A stretch of 38,346 nucleotides of DNA from DASVLX01 sp036384655 (GCA_036384655.1 DASVLX010000061.1:1-38346); one strand, 5' to 3'; positions 17,149 to 24,382 are shown, numbered from the stretch's first letter. Numbers and translations are program-made. Notes: generated by a model not told the origin, from the letters alone.

Positions 17149-17213
17149 CACTGCTCCGTTCCGCCCCGACGCTGGGGCGTTCGGTTGAATCGGACACGCG
17201 TTTGCGCTGGTCG

Positions 17214-17263
17214 GAACGTAGGTGCCAACACCGGATGTGACCCAGTGCACTTAGGGGGACAGT
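17214..17263 (-). promoter_or_regulatory. Promoter B with operator matching promoter A
   Basis: Minus-strand -10 TACGTT (17215-17220) and -35 TGGGTC (17239-17244) are spaced 18 bp. The upstream box GTCCCCCTAAGTGCAC (17245-17260) is a degenerate form of the perfect repeat at 9634-9649. ACTGTCC, ACTGGGTCACAT and CCTACGTTC are identical at both sites although the surrounding DNA is unrelated. Confidence 0.72.
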
Positions 17264-17307
17264 GCTGTGACTCCCCTCCTGGCCGGCGGGCGAGCACACT
17301 GTGAGAC

Positions 17308-17634
17308 GTGATCGTGCTGCTGGTACTCAGCGGGGTGATCCTGCTGGCGATGGTGGGCGTGGCCGTATACGGGTTCGTCGCCCTGCCGCCGGACGCACGC
17401 GTCTCGGTGCACTGGCCGCCCAGTCTCTACAGCCGTGGCACACCGAAACGAGTCGGCCTTCTCGTGGTGCCGATCGCGGGAGTGGCGTTCGAGGGATTCC
17501 TGATCTGGATCTATGCCGCCGCGCACCCGAATATCAGAACGACCGGCGTGGTCATCCTGCTGGTCGCGATGTGCGTGCTACTCATCTTCCAGATCACCGC
17601 CCTCACCGCCGCCCGCCGAAACACCCACGCTTAA
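17308..17634 (+). CDS. Small membrane protein (DUF1648-like), three TM segments
   Basis: This 108-residue protein starts at GTG 17308 (or 17314; neither has a strong ribosome site). It has three hydrophobic segments at about 1-25, 49-70 and 79-100. The loop after TM1, LPPDARVSVHWPP, resembles the DUF1648 signature in which a short extracytoplasmic loop ends in a conserved H-W/F-G/P turn. It diverges from operon B and ends just before the repeat at 17648. No function is evident. Confidence 0.6.
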   Translation: MIVLLVLSGVILLAMVGVAVYGFVALPPDARVSVHWPPSLYSRGTPKRVGLLVVPIAGVAFEGFLIWIYAAAHPNIRTTGVVILLVAMCVLLIFQITALTAARRNTHA

Positions 17635-17647
17635 CGTCTGTGATTGG

Positions 17648-17848
17648 ACCAGCGCTGATTCAAGATGATTCCGGGTCGGAATCGCCTTCCCCGAACGGGT
17701 GATCTTCCGTGTCATGCTCCAAACCGTTGCGGCGCAAGGATAAAGTCGGGTCACGCCGTTGATCAACGCGTGACGGGGAGATCACCATGCTGCCGGGACA
17801 ACAGTCCGAACCCGACTCCACCATCCGCAGCCGGGAACTTGGGGAGGC
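17648..17848. repeat. Direct repeat copy 1 (promoter and first codons of the DUF5753 HTH gene)
   Basis: About 200 bp are nearly identical to 19682-19883, with a handful of substitutions and one 1-base indel. The copy holds the whole regulator promoter, its palindromic operator (GTCACG-C-CGTTGATCAACG-CGTGAC at 17750-17774) and the start codon. Identity stops abruptly at 17848. Confidence 0.9.
17787..17848 (+). pseudogene. 5' fragment of a DUF5753 HTH regulator gene
   Basis: The ATG at 17787 is followed by the same first 20 codons as the intact regulator at 19822 (MLPGQQSEPDSTIRSRELGE). The match then breaks and the frame runs into DNA that corresponds to the region 3' of the DUF397 gene in the other copy. 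The HTH itself is lost. The promoter and operator remain, so the fragment may still be transcribed and may still bind the regulator. Confidence 0.8.
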
Positions 17849-17889
17849 GCCGTTCACCCGTACACACCAGCACGTACGGATCAGACATC

Positions 17890-18486
17890 TCAGCCCCCAG
17901 CCTTCAAAAACGCGATCACATCCGGCGCCAACGCATCCGCCGGAGCACACGCATTGGTGTGATACTTGTAATCCGGCTCAGCAGAATCGACGTAGATGTC
18001 AACTGCAGCCTGATCCGAAACAACGACAAGCGTTCCGCAGTCACCTTTCTGCGGTCCTGTCGGCCCGGCCAGAGATGAATGTTCAGCGGGGTAACCGGCG
18101 ACATCACCGATCTTTTGGCTCCACGCGAGCCCTGGCTTTCCGAGATTGGCTGGTCCACCAAAGTTCGGCAGTGCGGAGACGCTGATCGTCGCCTGATGAC
18201 CATCAACCGGATAGTAGTCACATGCCGCACTGTTGGGATCTGACTTGTCGGCATTGCTTGAATCAACGGCCCCAATATAGGGAGCCAACTGCGCTGCGCT
18301 CAGTGCCGCACACGGATCGGAATTGAGTTTCGCGAGGCTCAAGGGGTTTGGCACCGACGGTGAGCTGCTCTTCGGGGCCGATGTGGTCGTCGATCCCGAA
18401 CCACCGGGTGTCCCGGAGCCGCACCCAGCGGCCAAGAACAAAAGGCCACAGCCAACCACGGGTGCCACGAGCCGGATTCGTCGCAC
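17890..18486 (-). CDS. DUF3558-family lipoprotein, copy 1
   Basis: This 198-residue exported lipoprotein has a GTG start at 18486. A short basic n-region and a hydrophobic core lead to the lipobox LAAGC, with Cys22 as the lipidated residue. A Ser/Thr-rich spacer follows and then a globular domain with two conserved cysteine pairs (DPCAAL, ACDYYP, DCGTL and NACAPADALA). It is about 70% identical by eye to the copy at 21100-21699, especially in ALPNFGGPANLG and QKIGDVAGYPAEH. It follows the ESX-like pseudogene directly, as in the intact copy. Members are membrane-anchored proteins of unknown function, often beside ESX-type substrates. Confidence 0.85.
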   Translation of the reverse strand: MRRIRLVAPVVGCGLLFLAAGCGSGTPGGSGSTTTSAPKSSSPSVPNPLSLAKLNSDPCAALSAAQLAPYIGAVDSSNADKSDPNSAACDYYPVDGHQATISVSALPNFGGPANLGKPGLAWSQKIGDVAGYPAEHSSLAGPTGPQKGDCGTLVVVSDQAAVDIYVDSAEPDYKYHTNACAPADALAPDVIAFLKAGG

Positions 18487-18488
18487 GC

Positions 18489-18796
18489 TCAGGACCTCAT
18501 CGTGTTGTCTTCGTCGGTCTGCTTGTAGTTCTTCAGCGCCTCATTGAGGCTATTGATCTTATCCTGGAAGTCCTTCACACGCGCCTGGTTCCAGGCCAGA
18601 TAGAATTGGATGGTCGGCTGGGCCGTGTTCGCCCACCGGATGCTCTGGGCGTCGTTGCCTGGCGGCGGGTGACCAGCTTGTCGCGGACCTTCCTCAGGGT
18701 GTCCGCGAGCCTGTCATGGTGGTCCTGAAGGATCGCGATGAGTTTCTGTAAGTCGCTGTAGCTGACACCGAAGCCCCCGGCATCGCCCGAAGCCAC
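18489..18796 (-). pseudogene. ESX-like small protein gene with frameshift, copy 1
   Basis: From GTG 18796 the product begins like its intact paralogue (ASGDAGGF, then DLQKLIAILQDHHDRLA) up to Leu-Val-Thr. There a single base is missing at about 18668-18672 compared with the copy at 21702-22010. The frame changes to RRQATTP and stops early. Restoring one base gives back the remaining 50 residues, ending NYKQTDEDNTMRS. The downstream lipoprotein is intact. Confidence 0.8.
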
Positions 18797-19100
18797 GAGC
18801 AACCTCCCCCCAGTCGCGAAACGATCTACCGCGCATAGAGGGTGGCACGAGCGCCTACGGAGCGCAAGCAACTGTGACTCGACACCGGTCCGGGCGTCGA
18901 GGGTTCACTCGATTAGAGCAGCAGCGAGCGCTTGATTAGCGCTTGTAACTTGCTCTCCGTACGGCTGCACTTGACCTCGGCCGTGACATCGTGGACCGTT
19001 CCGAGCGGGAAGCCGAGGCGCTCGCAAAGGCAGCACCGCCGCCGGCCAGCTATGCGCGGTCGCGGCGGCCCCCGACTGATCGACGCACACTACGACCCCG
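18797..19100. other. Non-coding region with duplicated upstream sequence
   Basis: Bases 18797-18961 are the decayed equivalent of 22011-22176, the upstream region of the ESX-like gene, with a strong GGGGGGAGG ribosome site at its edge. Bases 18962-19100 show no start, ribosome site or similarity to a gene that I can support. Confidence 0.6.
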
Positions 19101-19655
19101 CTACACGGCATTCTCGTGAATGCCGGGAACGCGCCAGGCCTTCAGTTCTCGCGTCAGCCAGTCCCGGTCGACGGCGACGCCGGTCTGCCGCTCCATCGCC
19201 TCCAGCATGACCGACCGCAGCGACTCCGCGCCGAACACGGTCTCCGACAGCCAGGCCGGATATGTGTCACCGGCGCCGGCCGGTTGTCCCACGAACAACG
19301 GGTCGAAGTCGGCAACCAGCACGCCGTCGGCGGCCTGCACGATCCGGGTGCCGCTGGGACTCCAATACACCGAGAAGAACGTTCCGCCATCCCGCGACAC
19401 CCGGCACGCGAGCCCGGCGTCGGCGCCTGCCCAGCCGTTGTTCTCCAAGACGACCACATGGTCGCCATCGGTGAGCGTCTGAATGAAGAAATACCGGCCG
19501 AGGTCGTCCTCCGGCACCAGATCGAACGTCGCGTCGAACCGCAGTGAACCGATCGGCCGCTCAGGATCGCCGCCGTAGGCCAGAACCACCTCAGCCTTGG
19601 TGCGCCCGCCCACCACCGCCACGGTCCAGGCGAGGTCATCATCGTCATCGGCCAT
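19101..19655 (-). CDS. DUF6461-family protein
   Basis: This 184-residue acidic, soluble protein begins MADDDDDLAW. The segment VVVLENNGWAGAD (about residues 67-79) matches the E-x-N-G core of the DUF6461 family, followed by SVYWSPSGTRIVQAADG. These proteins are common in actinomycetes, often in variable regions; their function is not known. It sits between the two copies of the segmental duplication and is transcribed away from the intact HTH gene. It shares the intergenic region that contains an inverted repeat, TGATTCCG-GGT-CGGAATCA, at 19700-19718. Confidence 0.75.
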   Translation of the reverse strand: MADDDDDLAWTVAVVGGRTKAEVVLAYGGDPERPIGSLRFDATFDLVPEDDLGRYFFIQTLTDGDHVVVLENNGWAGADAGLACRVSRDGGTFFSVYWSPSGTRIVQAADGVLVADFDPLFVGQPAGAGDTYPAWLSETVFGAESLRSVMLEAMERQTGVAVDRDWLTRELKAWRVPGIHENAV

Positions 19656-19784
19656 TGCGTCTCTTCACGTCCTGTTGTTGTACCAGCGCTGATTCAAGAT
19701 GATTCCGGGTCGGAATCACCCCTCACCGAACGGGTGATCTTCCGTGTCATGCTCCAAACCATTGTGGCGCAACGATAAAGTCGG

Positions 19785-19809
19785 GTCACGCCGTTGATCA
19801 ACGCGTGAC
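19785..19809. promoter_or_regulatory. Palindromic operator before the DUF5753 HTH gene
   Basis: GTCACG-C-CGTTGATCAACG-CGTGAC is a perfect 12-bp palindrome flanked by further matching 6-base arms, broken only by one extra base. It lies 13 bp before the start codon and is identical at 17750-17774, which suggests autoregulation by the HTH protein. Confidence 0.65.
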
Positions 19810-19821
19810 GGGGAGATCACC

Positions 19822-20712
19822 ATGCTGCCGGGACAACAGTCCGAACCCGACTCCACCATCCGCAGCCGGGAGCTGGGGGAGGCCCTGCGCGCGGCGATGG
19901 ATGCCACGCAGCTCACCGGACGCGGGATAGCCAAGAAGCTCGGGTGGTCGCAGAGCCAGGTGTCCAAACTGCTGAACGGGCACCGGATCGCCGACGAGGT
20001 GGACGTGTCCGCCTTCCTGGCGGTGTGCGACGTCGTGGGAGACAAGAGGGACGCACTGCTCGCCCTGGCAAGGGAACTCGGCAAGCCGGGCTGGTTGCAG
20101 CAGCACGACTCCAAGCTGCCCGAGCAGGTCCGCACACTGATCGACCACGAGAACAAGGCCGTGACCATCAAGGAGTTCGAAGCGCTGGTGATCCCGGGGC
20201 TGTTGCAAACCGATGCCTACGCCAGCGGGCTGCTGCTTGGGTCTGGCAGTGTTTCGCCACCGGAGATCCAGGGGCGGGTGGCCGCCAGACTCGGCCGACA
20301 GAGCCTCTTCACTGCTGATCACCGACCTGACTTCACATTCCTTATCCACGAGTTGGTGCTACACCTGCCGGTCGGTGGATCAGGGGTGATGTCCGAGCAG
20401 TTGCACCACCTGCTGCGGATGTCGGTGCGGCCATACATCAGCATCCGGATCATCCCGGCCGCTTCCGGTGCGCACGCCGGCACGGCCGGCTCGTTCCGGC
20501 TGATGGAGTTCGACGGCATTCGTCCGGTGGTGTACCTGGAAGGCGAGACTTCCGGCCTGTACCTGGAGGAAAAGCCTGAGATCGAGATCTATCGCAGGGT
20601 GTTCGGGGCACTGATAGAGGTGGCTCTTGATGAGGGTCAATCGAGGGATTTGATCGCTAGACTAGCCACGGATCTGTACGCGGATCGAGAGGATCATGAT
20701 GACCGCGGCTGA
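19822..20712 (+). CDS. XRE-type HTH regulator with DUF5753 (Scr1/WhiJ-like)
   Basis: This 296-residue protein has an N-terminal HTH (about 15-65: LREAMDA-type start, then GRGIAKKLGWSQSQVSKLLNG). The C-terminal DUF5753 domain (about 110-280) shows the typical EFEALVIPGLLQTDAYA and the later FRLMEF and VVYLEGETSGLYLE. Such regulators pair with small DUF397 proteins in actinomycetes (the WhiJ/AbaA group), where the partner modulates DNA binding. The DUF397 gene follows with a 17-bp overlap. The ATG at 19822 is preceded by GGGGAG and the palindromic operator. Confidence 0.9.
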   Translation: MLPGQQSEPDSTIRSRELGEALRAAMDATQLTGRGIAKKLGWSQSQVSKLLNGHRIADEVDVSAFLAVCDVVGDKRDALLALARELGKPGWLQQHDSKLPEQVRTLIDHENKAVTIKEFEALVIPGLLQTDAYASGLLLGSGSVSPPEIQGRVAARLGRQSLFTADHRPDFTFLIHELVLHLPVGGSGVMSEQLHHLLRMSVRPYISIRIIPAASGAHAGTAGSFRLMEFDGIRPVVYLEGETSGLYLEEKPEIEIYRRVFGALIEVALDEGQSRDLIARLATDLYADREDHDDRG

Positions 20713-20938
20713 GCTGGACGACATCGTCTGGCACAAGAGTTCCTACAGCGCGAGCAACGGCAACTGCGTCGAGGTCGGCTGGCGCAAGAGCAGCCACAGC
20801 GCAGGCCATGGCGACTGCGTCGAGGTGGCCTGGCCGGAGCCGGTCGGGGTCGCCGTGCGCGACTCGAAACATGTCACCGGCCCGACCCTGGGCTTCCCCG
20901 TCGACCGCTGGCGACGGTTCCTGTCGACGGTGGGCTGA
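20696..20938 (+). CDS. DUF397 protein with duplicated N-terminal motif
   Basis: This 80-residue protein is the usual partner of the DUF5753 HTH gene that it overlaps by 17 bp. The family motif W-x-K-S-S-x-S-x(4)-G-x-C-V-E-V occurs twice in tandem: WHKSSYSASNGNCVEV (12-27) and WRKSSHSAGHGDCVEV (29-44). It ends normally with VAVRDSKH, then GPTLGFPVDRWRRFL. Ordinary members carry the motif once in about 60-70 residues, so this looks like an internal in-frame duplication of about 17 codons. Start at 20696 or the adjacent 20699 ATG. Confidence 0.88.
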   Translation: MMTAAELDDIVWHKSSYSASNGNCVEVGWRKSSHSAGHGDCVEVAWPEPVGVAVRDSKHVTGPTLGFPVDRWRRFLSTVG

Positions 20939-21030
20939 GCCGGGGACGAGTGTGGCCGGCCGCGCTCAGTCCTGGATATCCGCCACCGGGTGGGTGGCTC
21001 GGCTCGGCGATCAGCAGATGCCCCAGTTTG

Positions 21031-21068
21031 GGTGGAAGGCGGCGTAGAGTCGGGCGCCGCCTTCCACC
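21031..21068. terminator. Strong bidirectional terminator hairpin
   Basis: A 14-bp perfect stem (GGTGGAAGGCGGCG with CGCCGCCTTCCACC) closes a 10-nt loop between the convergent DUF397 and lipoprotein genes. This element is absent from the decayed duplication copy. Confidence 0.8.
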
Positions 21069-21099
21069 TGCGCGCGCCAGCACACATGGTGCAGACGCC

Positions 21100-21699
21100 T
21101 CAGTCCCCAGACTTCAAAAACGCGATCACATCCGGCGCCAACGCATCCGCCGGAGCACACGCATTGGTGTAATACTTATAGCTCGGCTCAGCCGCCTGCA
21201 CGTAGATGTGCACGGCGGCTTGGTTCGAAATAACCACAACTGTGGCACAGTCGCCACCCTGCGGCCCCTTCGGACCGGCAGCGGAAGCGTGTTCGGCCGG
21301 GTAGCCAGCGACGTCGCCAATCTTCTGGCTCCACTCCAGTCCCGGCTGCCCGAGATTGGCTGGACCACCAAAATTCGGCAGCGCGGTTACTCCTATGGTT
21401 GCCTGATTGCCGTCAATGGGAAAGTAGTCACAGCCCGGCCCATTGGCGCCTTCCCCTGGGTCAGATTGCGATTTGCGGAGAGCGCCGATATATGGTTGCA
21501 ATTCAGTCGCAGTTAGCGCGTCGCATGGATTAGAATTAAGCTTCGCAAGACTCAACGAATTCGGAACCGATGCCGAAATGCTCGTCGGAGCCGGCGTGGT
21601 GGTCGTCGATGTCGCCCCACTAGGCGTCCCGGAACCGCATCCCGCCACCAGGAAGACAAGTCCACAGCCAACGACGGACGCAAGCTGGATTAGTCGCAC
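21100..21699 (-). CDS. DUF3558-family lipoprotein, copy 2
   Basis: This 199-residue exported lipoprotein starts at GTG 21699, just after the ESX-like stop. The signal peptide ends in the lipobox LVAGC with Cys21, followed by a Thr/Ser/Pro spacer. Cysteines in NPCDAL, GCDYFP, DCATV and NACAPADALA match those of copy 1. It is probably anchored on the outer face of the membrane and co-transcribed with the ESX-like gene. The pairing of lipoprotein and ESX-like protein is kept in both copies even though one ESX-like gene is broken. Confidence 0.87.
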   Translation of the reverse strand: MRLIQLASVVGCGLVFLVAGCGSGTPSGATSTTTTPAPTSISASVPNSLSLAKLNSNPCDALTATELQPYIGALRKSQSDPGEGANGPGCDYFPIDGNQATIGVTALPNFGGPANLGQPGLEWSQKIGDVAGYPAEHASAAGPKGPQGGDCATVVVISNQAAVHIYVQAAEPSYKYYTNACAPADALAPDVIAFLKSGD

Positions 21700-21701
21700 T
21701 C

Positions 21702-22010
21702 TCAGGACCTCATCGTATTGTTCTCGTCAGTTTGCTTGTAGTTCTTCAGCGCCTCGTTGAGGCTATTGATCTTATCCTGGAAGTCCTTCTGACGCGCCAG
21801 GTTCCAGGCAATATAGGACTGGACAGCGGGCTGAGTCCGGTTGGCCCACCGAATGCTAGCGGCGTCGTTGCCCGGTGGCGGCGTCACCAGGCTCGCTTGG
21901 GTCCGCCGCAGCGTTGTTGCCAGTCGATCTCGGTGGTCCTGCAGGATCGAGATGAGCTTCTGTAAGTCCTCGTAGCTGACACTGAAGCCACCGGCATCGC
22001 CTGAAGCCAT
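21702..22010 (-). CDS. ESX/WXG100-like small helical protein
   Basis: This 102-residue protein starts at ATG 22010, 6 nt after GGGGGAGG. It is almost wholly helical in character, with two heptad-rich segments (DLQKLISILQDHRDRLATTLRR and DFQDKINSLNEALKNYKQ, each broken by short turns), as in ESX-type helical hairpins. A strict WXG motif is absent; RWANR occupies the hinge region. There is no signal peptide. Size, helical hairpin pattern and linkage to a DUF3558 lipoprotein support an ESX-like secreted or surface role, but the family call is tentative. Confidence 0.65.
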   Translation of the reverse strand: MASGDAGGFSVSYEDLQKLISILQDHRDRLATTLRRTQASLVTPPPGNDAASIRWANRTQPAVQSYIAWNLARQKDFQDKINSLNEALKNYKQTDENNTMRS

Positions 22011-22228
22011 GAGCAACCTCCCCCAGTCATGAAACGATCTACCGCGCGTAGAGGATGGCACCAACGCCTACGGAGCGCAAGGAACTGTGACTCGACGCCT
22101 GCGGCTGGCCCAGCAGATCACTCAATGAGAGCAGTAGCGAGCGCTCGTTTGGCGCTTGTTGCTTGCTCTCCGTATCGCGGCCAATGACCGGGTCGAAGCG
22201 GGCCTGACGTGCGGCGGGACGTGATCTA

Positions 22229-22837
22229 ATGTGCGGCGTGTCTCCCCGTGCCGCCGCCAGCACCGATCACGTCGCCCCTCTCGTGCGGATCGCTGCCTCG
22301 CTGTTCGCGCAGCAGGGCTATCGCGGCACCTCGATGCGGGACATCGGCCGTGAGGCCGGGGTGCACGCCGGCAGCCTCTACGTGCACATTGCCAGCAAGG
22401 AAGACCTGCTCGCGGCCATCGTGCGCGACGTCATGGACCGTTCCGAGCGGGACATGGCCGAGGTGCTCGCCGAGGGCGGCACCGGCACCCAACAACTACG
22501 CGCGATCGCCGGGCGCGCCCTGCGGCTGATCGACGAATACCAGGAATTCGCGACCGTCTTCTACCACGAGTGGCGCAATCTCAGTGAGCCTCGCAGGCAG
22601 GCGGTGATCACCAGCCGAGACCGCTGGGAGGCCAACCTGCGCGGCATCATCGCGGCGGGCGTCGAGTCGGGCGAGTTCCGGCCGGTCGACCCGCGCATCG
22701 CCGGAATCGCCCTGACCAGCGTCCTCAACTGGGCCTATGTCTGGTACTCCCCCAACGGCGAGCTGTCCACCGACCAGTTGGCCGATCAGTTCGCCGACCT
22801 GCTGATCACCGGCCTGCGCGCCACCAGCCTGCCCTGA
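22229..22837 (+). CDS. TetR/AcrR-family regulator
   Basis: This 202-residue repressor has an N-terminal HTH: IAASLFAQQGYRGTSMRDI, then AGVHAGSLYVHIASKEDLL. Its C-terminal domain has ATVFYHEWRNLSEPRRQAV and a helical end of the KstR2/TetR_C_41 kind. The start is ATG 22229; GTG 22238 is also possible and neither has a clear ribosome site. Acyl-CoA or lipid ligands are common in this subfamily. Target genes are not evident; the downstream acireductone dioxygenase lies on the same strand after 120 bp. Confidence 0.85.
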   Translation: MCGVSPRAAASTDHVAPLVRIAASLFAQQGYRGTSMRDIGREAGVHAGSLYVHIASKEDLLAAIVRDVMDRSERDMAEVLAEGGTGTQQLRAIAGRALRLIDEYQEFATVFYHEWRNLSEPRRQAVITSRDRWEANLRGIIAAGVESGEFRPVDPRIAGIALTSVLNWAYVWYSPNGELSTDQLADQFADLLITGLRATSLP

Positions 22838-22873
22838 GCCATTCCAGGGAAATACTTCGGTCGCAGAACTAAT

Positions 22874-22941
22874 CTCAGGACCTGAGCGAATATCGGCCGG
22901 CGGGCGGCAAAACCTTACGGTGATGCGGAATTGACCGCATC
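22874..22941 (+). promoter_or_regulatory. Palindrome and leader hairpin before the dioxygenase gene
   Basis: CTCAGG-A-CCTGAG (22874-22886) is a 13-bp inverted repeat that could be an operator. Further on, GATGCGG (22922-22928) pairs perfectly with CCGCATC (22935-22941) around the loop AATTGA, ending 4 bases before the ribosome site GAGGGAA. The position allows control of translation or transcription. Confidence 0.45.
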
Positions 22942-22957
22942 CCGAGGGAAAACAACC

Positions 22958-23542
22958 ATGACGCTGCTGACCGTGTGGCCGGACACCGACGCCACCATGG
23001 TGCTGACCCGCACCGACGATCCGGACCAGATCAAGAAGGCCCTCAGCGACCTCGGCGTCCGCTTCGACCGCTGGTCGGTGCTGCCCGGGCTGTCCGCCGA
23101 GCCCACCACGCAGGAGGTCCTCGACCTCTACCGGGAGCAGATCAAGCGCATCGAGGCAGCCGAGGGCTATGCCGTGGAGGACACCGCGTCCATCGCCCCC
23201 TCCGATGATCCCGATGCCCCGGCGAAGATCGCCGCGGCCCGGCAGAAGTTCTTCGCCGAGCACACCCACGACGATGACGAGGACCGGTTCTTCGCCCGCG
23301 GCTCCGGCGTGTTCTACCTACACGTCCAGGCCAACGTGTACGCGCTGCTGTGCGAGGCCGGCGATCTGCTCAGCGTGCCCGCCCACACGACCCACTGGTA
23401 CGACATGAGCAGCCACCCCGACTTCGTCGCCATCCGGTTCTTCCACGACCCGAACGGCTGGGTCGGCAACTTCACCGGCAGCGACATCGCCCGCCACTTC
23501 CCCGACGCGGATGCGCTGGCCGCCAGCCAGATCATCCGCTGA
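22958..23542 (+). CDS. mtnD: Acireductone dioxygenase (ARD), methionine salvage
   Basis: This 194-residue cupin starts at ATG 22958, 9 nt after GAGGGAA; an earlier in-frame start at 22931 has no site and would run through the leader hairpin. The metal ligands are visible as HTHDDDE (His102, His104, Glu108) and His146 in PAHTTHWYDM, with the spacing of the known Fe/Ni enzymes. FFHDPNGWVGNFTG is also typical. It splits acireductone to the methionine precursor keto acid plus formate, or by an off-pathway route with Ni. No other salvage gene (mtnA, B, C, K) is in the window. The SDR gene follows after 18 bp. Confidence 0.93.
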   Translation: MTLLTVWPDTDATMVLTRTDDPDQIKKALSDLGVRFDRWSVLPGLSAEPTTQEVLDLYREQIKRIEAAEGYAVEDTASIAPSDDPDAPAKIAAARQKFFAEHTHDDDEDRFFARGSGVFYLHVQANVYALLCEAGDLLSVPAHTTHWYDMSSHPDFVAIRFFHDPNGWVGNFTGSDIARHFPDADALAASQIIR

Positions 23543-23560
23543 GCACCTACTCTCGCATGC

Positions 23561-24382
23561 ATGTCAAAGACGTGGTTCATCACGGGAGCGTCCCGGGGCT
23601 TCGGCCGTGAGTGGACGATCGCCGCACTGGAACGCGGTGATTCGGTCGCCGCGACCGCCCGGATCGCCTCGATGCTCTACGACCTGCGCGACAAGTACGG
23701 GGACCGGCTGCTGCCGCTGCGGCTGGACGTCACCGACCGGGATGCCGACATCGAGGCAGTCCAGGCGGCGCACCAGCGCTTCGGCCGGCTCGACGTGGTC
23801 GTCAACAACGCCGGATACGGCCACTTCGGCCTGGTCGAGGAGCTGACCGAGGAGGAGGCCCGCGCCCAGCTGGACACCAATCTGTTCGGCGCGCTGTGGG
23901 TCACCCAGGCCGCGCTGCCGCTGCTGCGCGAGCAGGGCGGCGGCCACATCCTGCAGGTCTCGTCGATCGGCGGAATCAGCGCGTTCCCCAACGTCGGGAT
24001 CTACAACGCGTCGAAGTGGGCGTTGGAGGGCATCAGCCAGTCGCTGGCCCACGAGGTCGCCCAATTCGGCATCAAGGTCACGCTGATCGAGCCCGGCGGA
24101 TTCGCCACCGACTGGGCGGGCCCATCCGCCCGCCACTCCGCGGCCCTGCCTGCCTACGCGGAGTACCACAGGCAGGCAGAGGAGGCCCGGCAGAAGCGCG
24201 TCTCCCAGCCCGGTGACCCGAAGGCGTCGGCGCAGGCCATCCTGAAGATCGTCGACGCCGAGCAGCCGCCACTGCGCTGCTTCCTCGGCAGCACACCGTT
24301 GACCACCGCCAAGGCCGACTACGCCGAGCGGCTCGCCACCTGGGAGCAGTGGCAGCCGGTGGCCGAACTCGCCCAGGGTTGA
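23561..24382 (+). CDS. Short-chain dehydrogenase/reductase (classical SDR)
   Basis: This 273-residue oxidoreductase shows the cofactor motif TGASRGFG (8-15), NNAG (82-85), a catalytic Ser in QVSSIGG and the YNASK pair (Tyr148, Lys152). Arg in TARIAS and Asp in LDVTD suggest NADP(H) preference. Length and C-terminus (LRCFLGSTPLTTAKADYAERLA) fit the many SDR oxidoreductases annotated only at family level. It is probably co-transcribed with the ARD gene and ends before a strong terminator. The substrate is not apparent. Confidence 0.9.
   Translation: MSKTWFITGASRGFGREWTIAALERGDSVAATARIASMLYDLRDKYGDRLLPLRLDVTDRDADIEAVQAAHQRFGRLDVVVNNAGYGHFGLVEELTEEEARAQLDTNLFGALWVTQAALPLLREQGGGHILQVSSIGGISAFPNVGIYNASKWALEGISQSLAHEVAQFGIKVTLIEPGGFATDWAGPSARHSAALPAYAEYHRQAEEARQKRVSQPGDPKASAQAILKIVDAEQPPLRCFLGSTPLTTAKADYAERLATWEQWQPVAELAQG

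Larger units (their letters stand above)
17648..18961. repeat. Segmental duplication, decayed copy
   Basis: The order HTH promoter and fragment, DUF3558 lipoprotein, ESX-like gene and its upstream region matches 19682-22176. About 1.1-1.2 kb (rest of the HTH gene, DUF397 gene and terminator) is missing here. Similarity continues upstream of the ESX-like gene (for example CTACGGAGCGCAA and CTTGCTCTCCGTA) and ends near 18961. Confidence 0.8.
19682..22176. repeat. Segmental duplication, intact copy
   Basis: The full unit comprises the HTH promoter, DUF5753 HTH gene, DUF397 gene, terminator, DUF3558 lipoprotein, ESX-like gene and its upstream region. Its first 200 bp (19682-19883) are nearly identical to 17648-17848, while the lipoprotein and ESX-like genes have diverged more. 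This uneven divergence suggests gene conversion or selection on the promoter segment. Confidence 0.8.

Noticed and set aside
15335..17188. 617-codon plus-strand frame over operon B
   Set aside because: It is longer than the real genes but is a shadow of three minus-strand genes that share homology and coupling overlaps.
18932..19100. Possible gene remnant (frame with RDIVDRSERE similar to part of the TetR gene at 22229)
   Set aside because: The likeness covers only about ten residues, with no start or ribosome site, and is too short to support a pseudogene.
22838..22957. SAM riboswitch before mtnD
   Set aside because: None of the conserved SAM-I, SAM-II or SAM-IV core sequences that I know can be matched; only a simple hairpin is visible.
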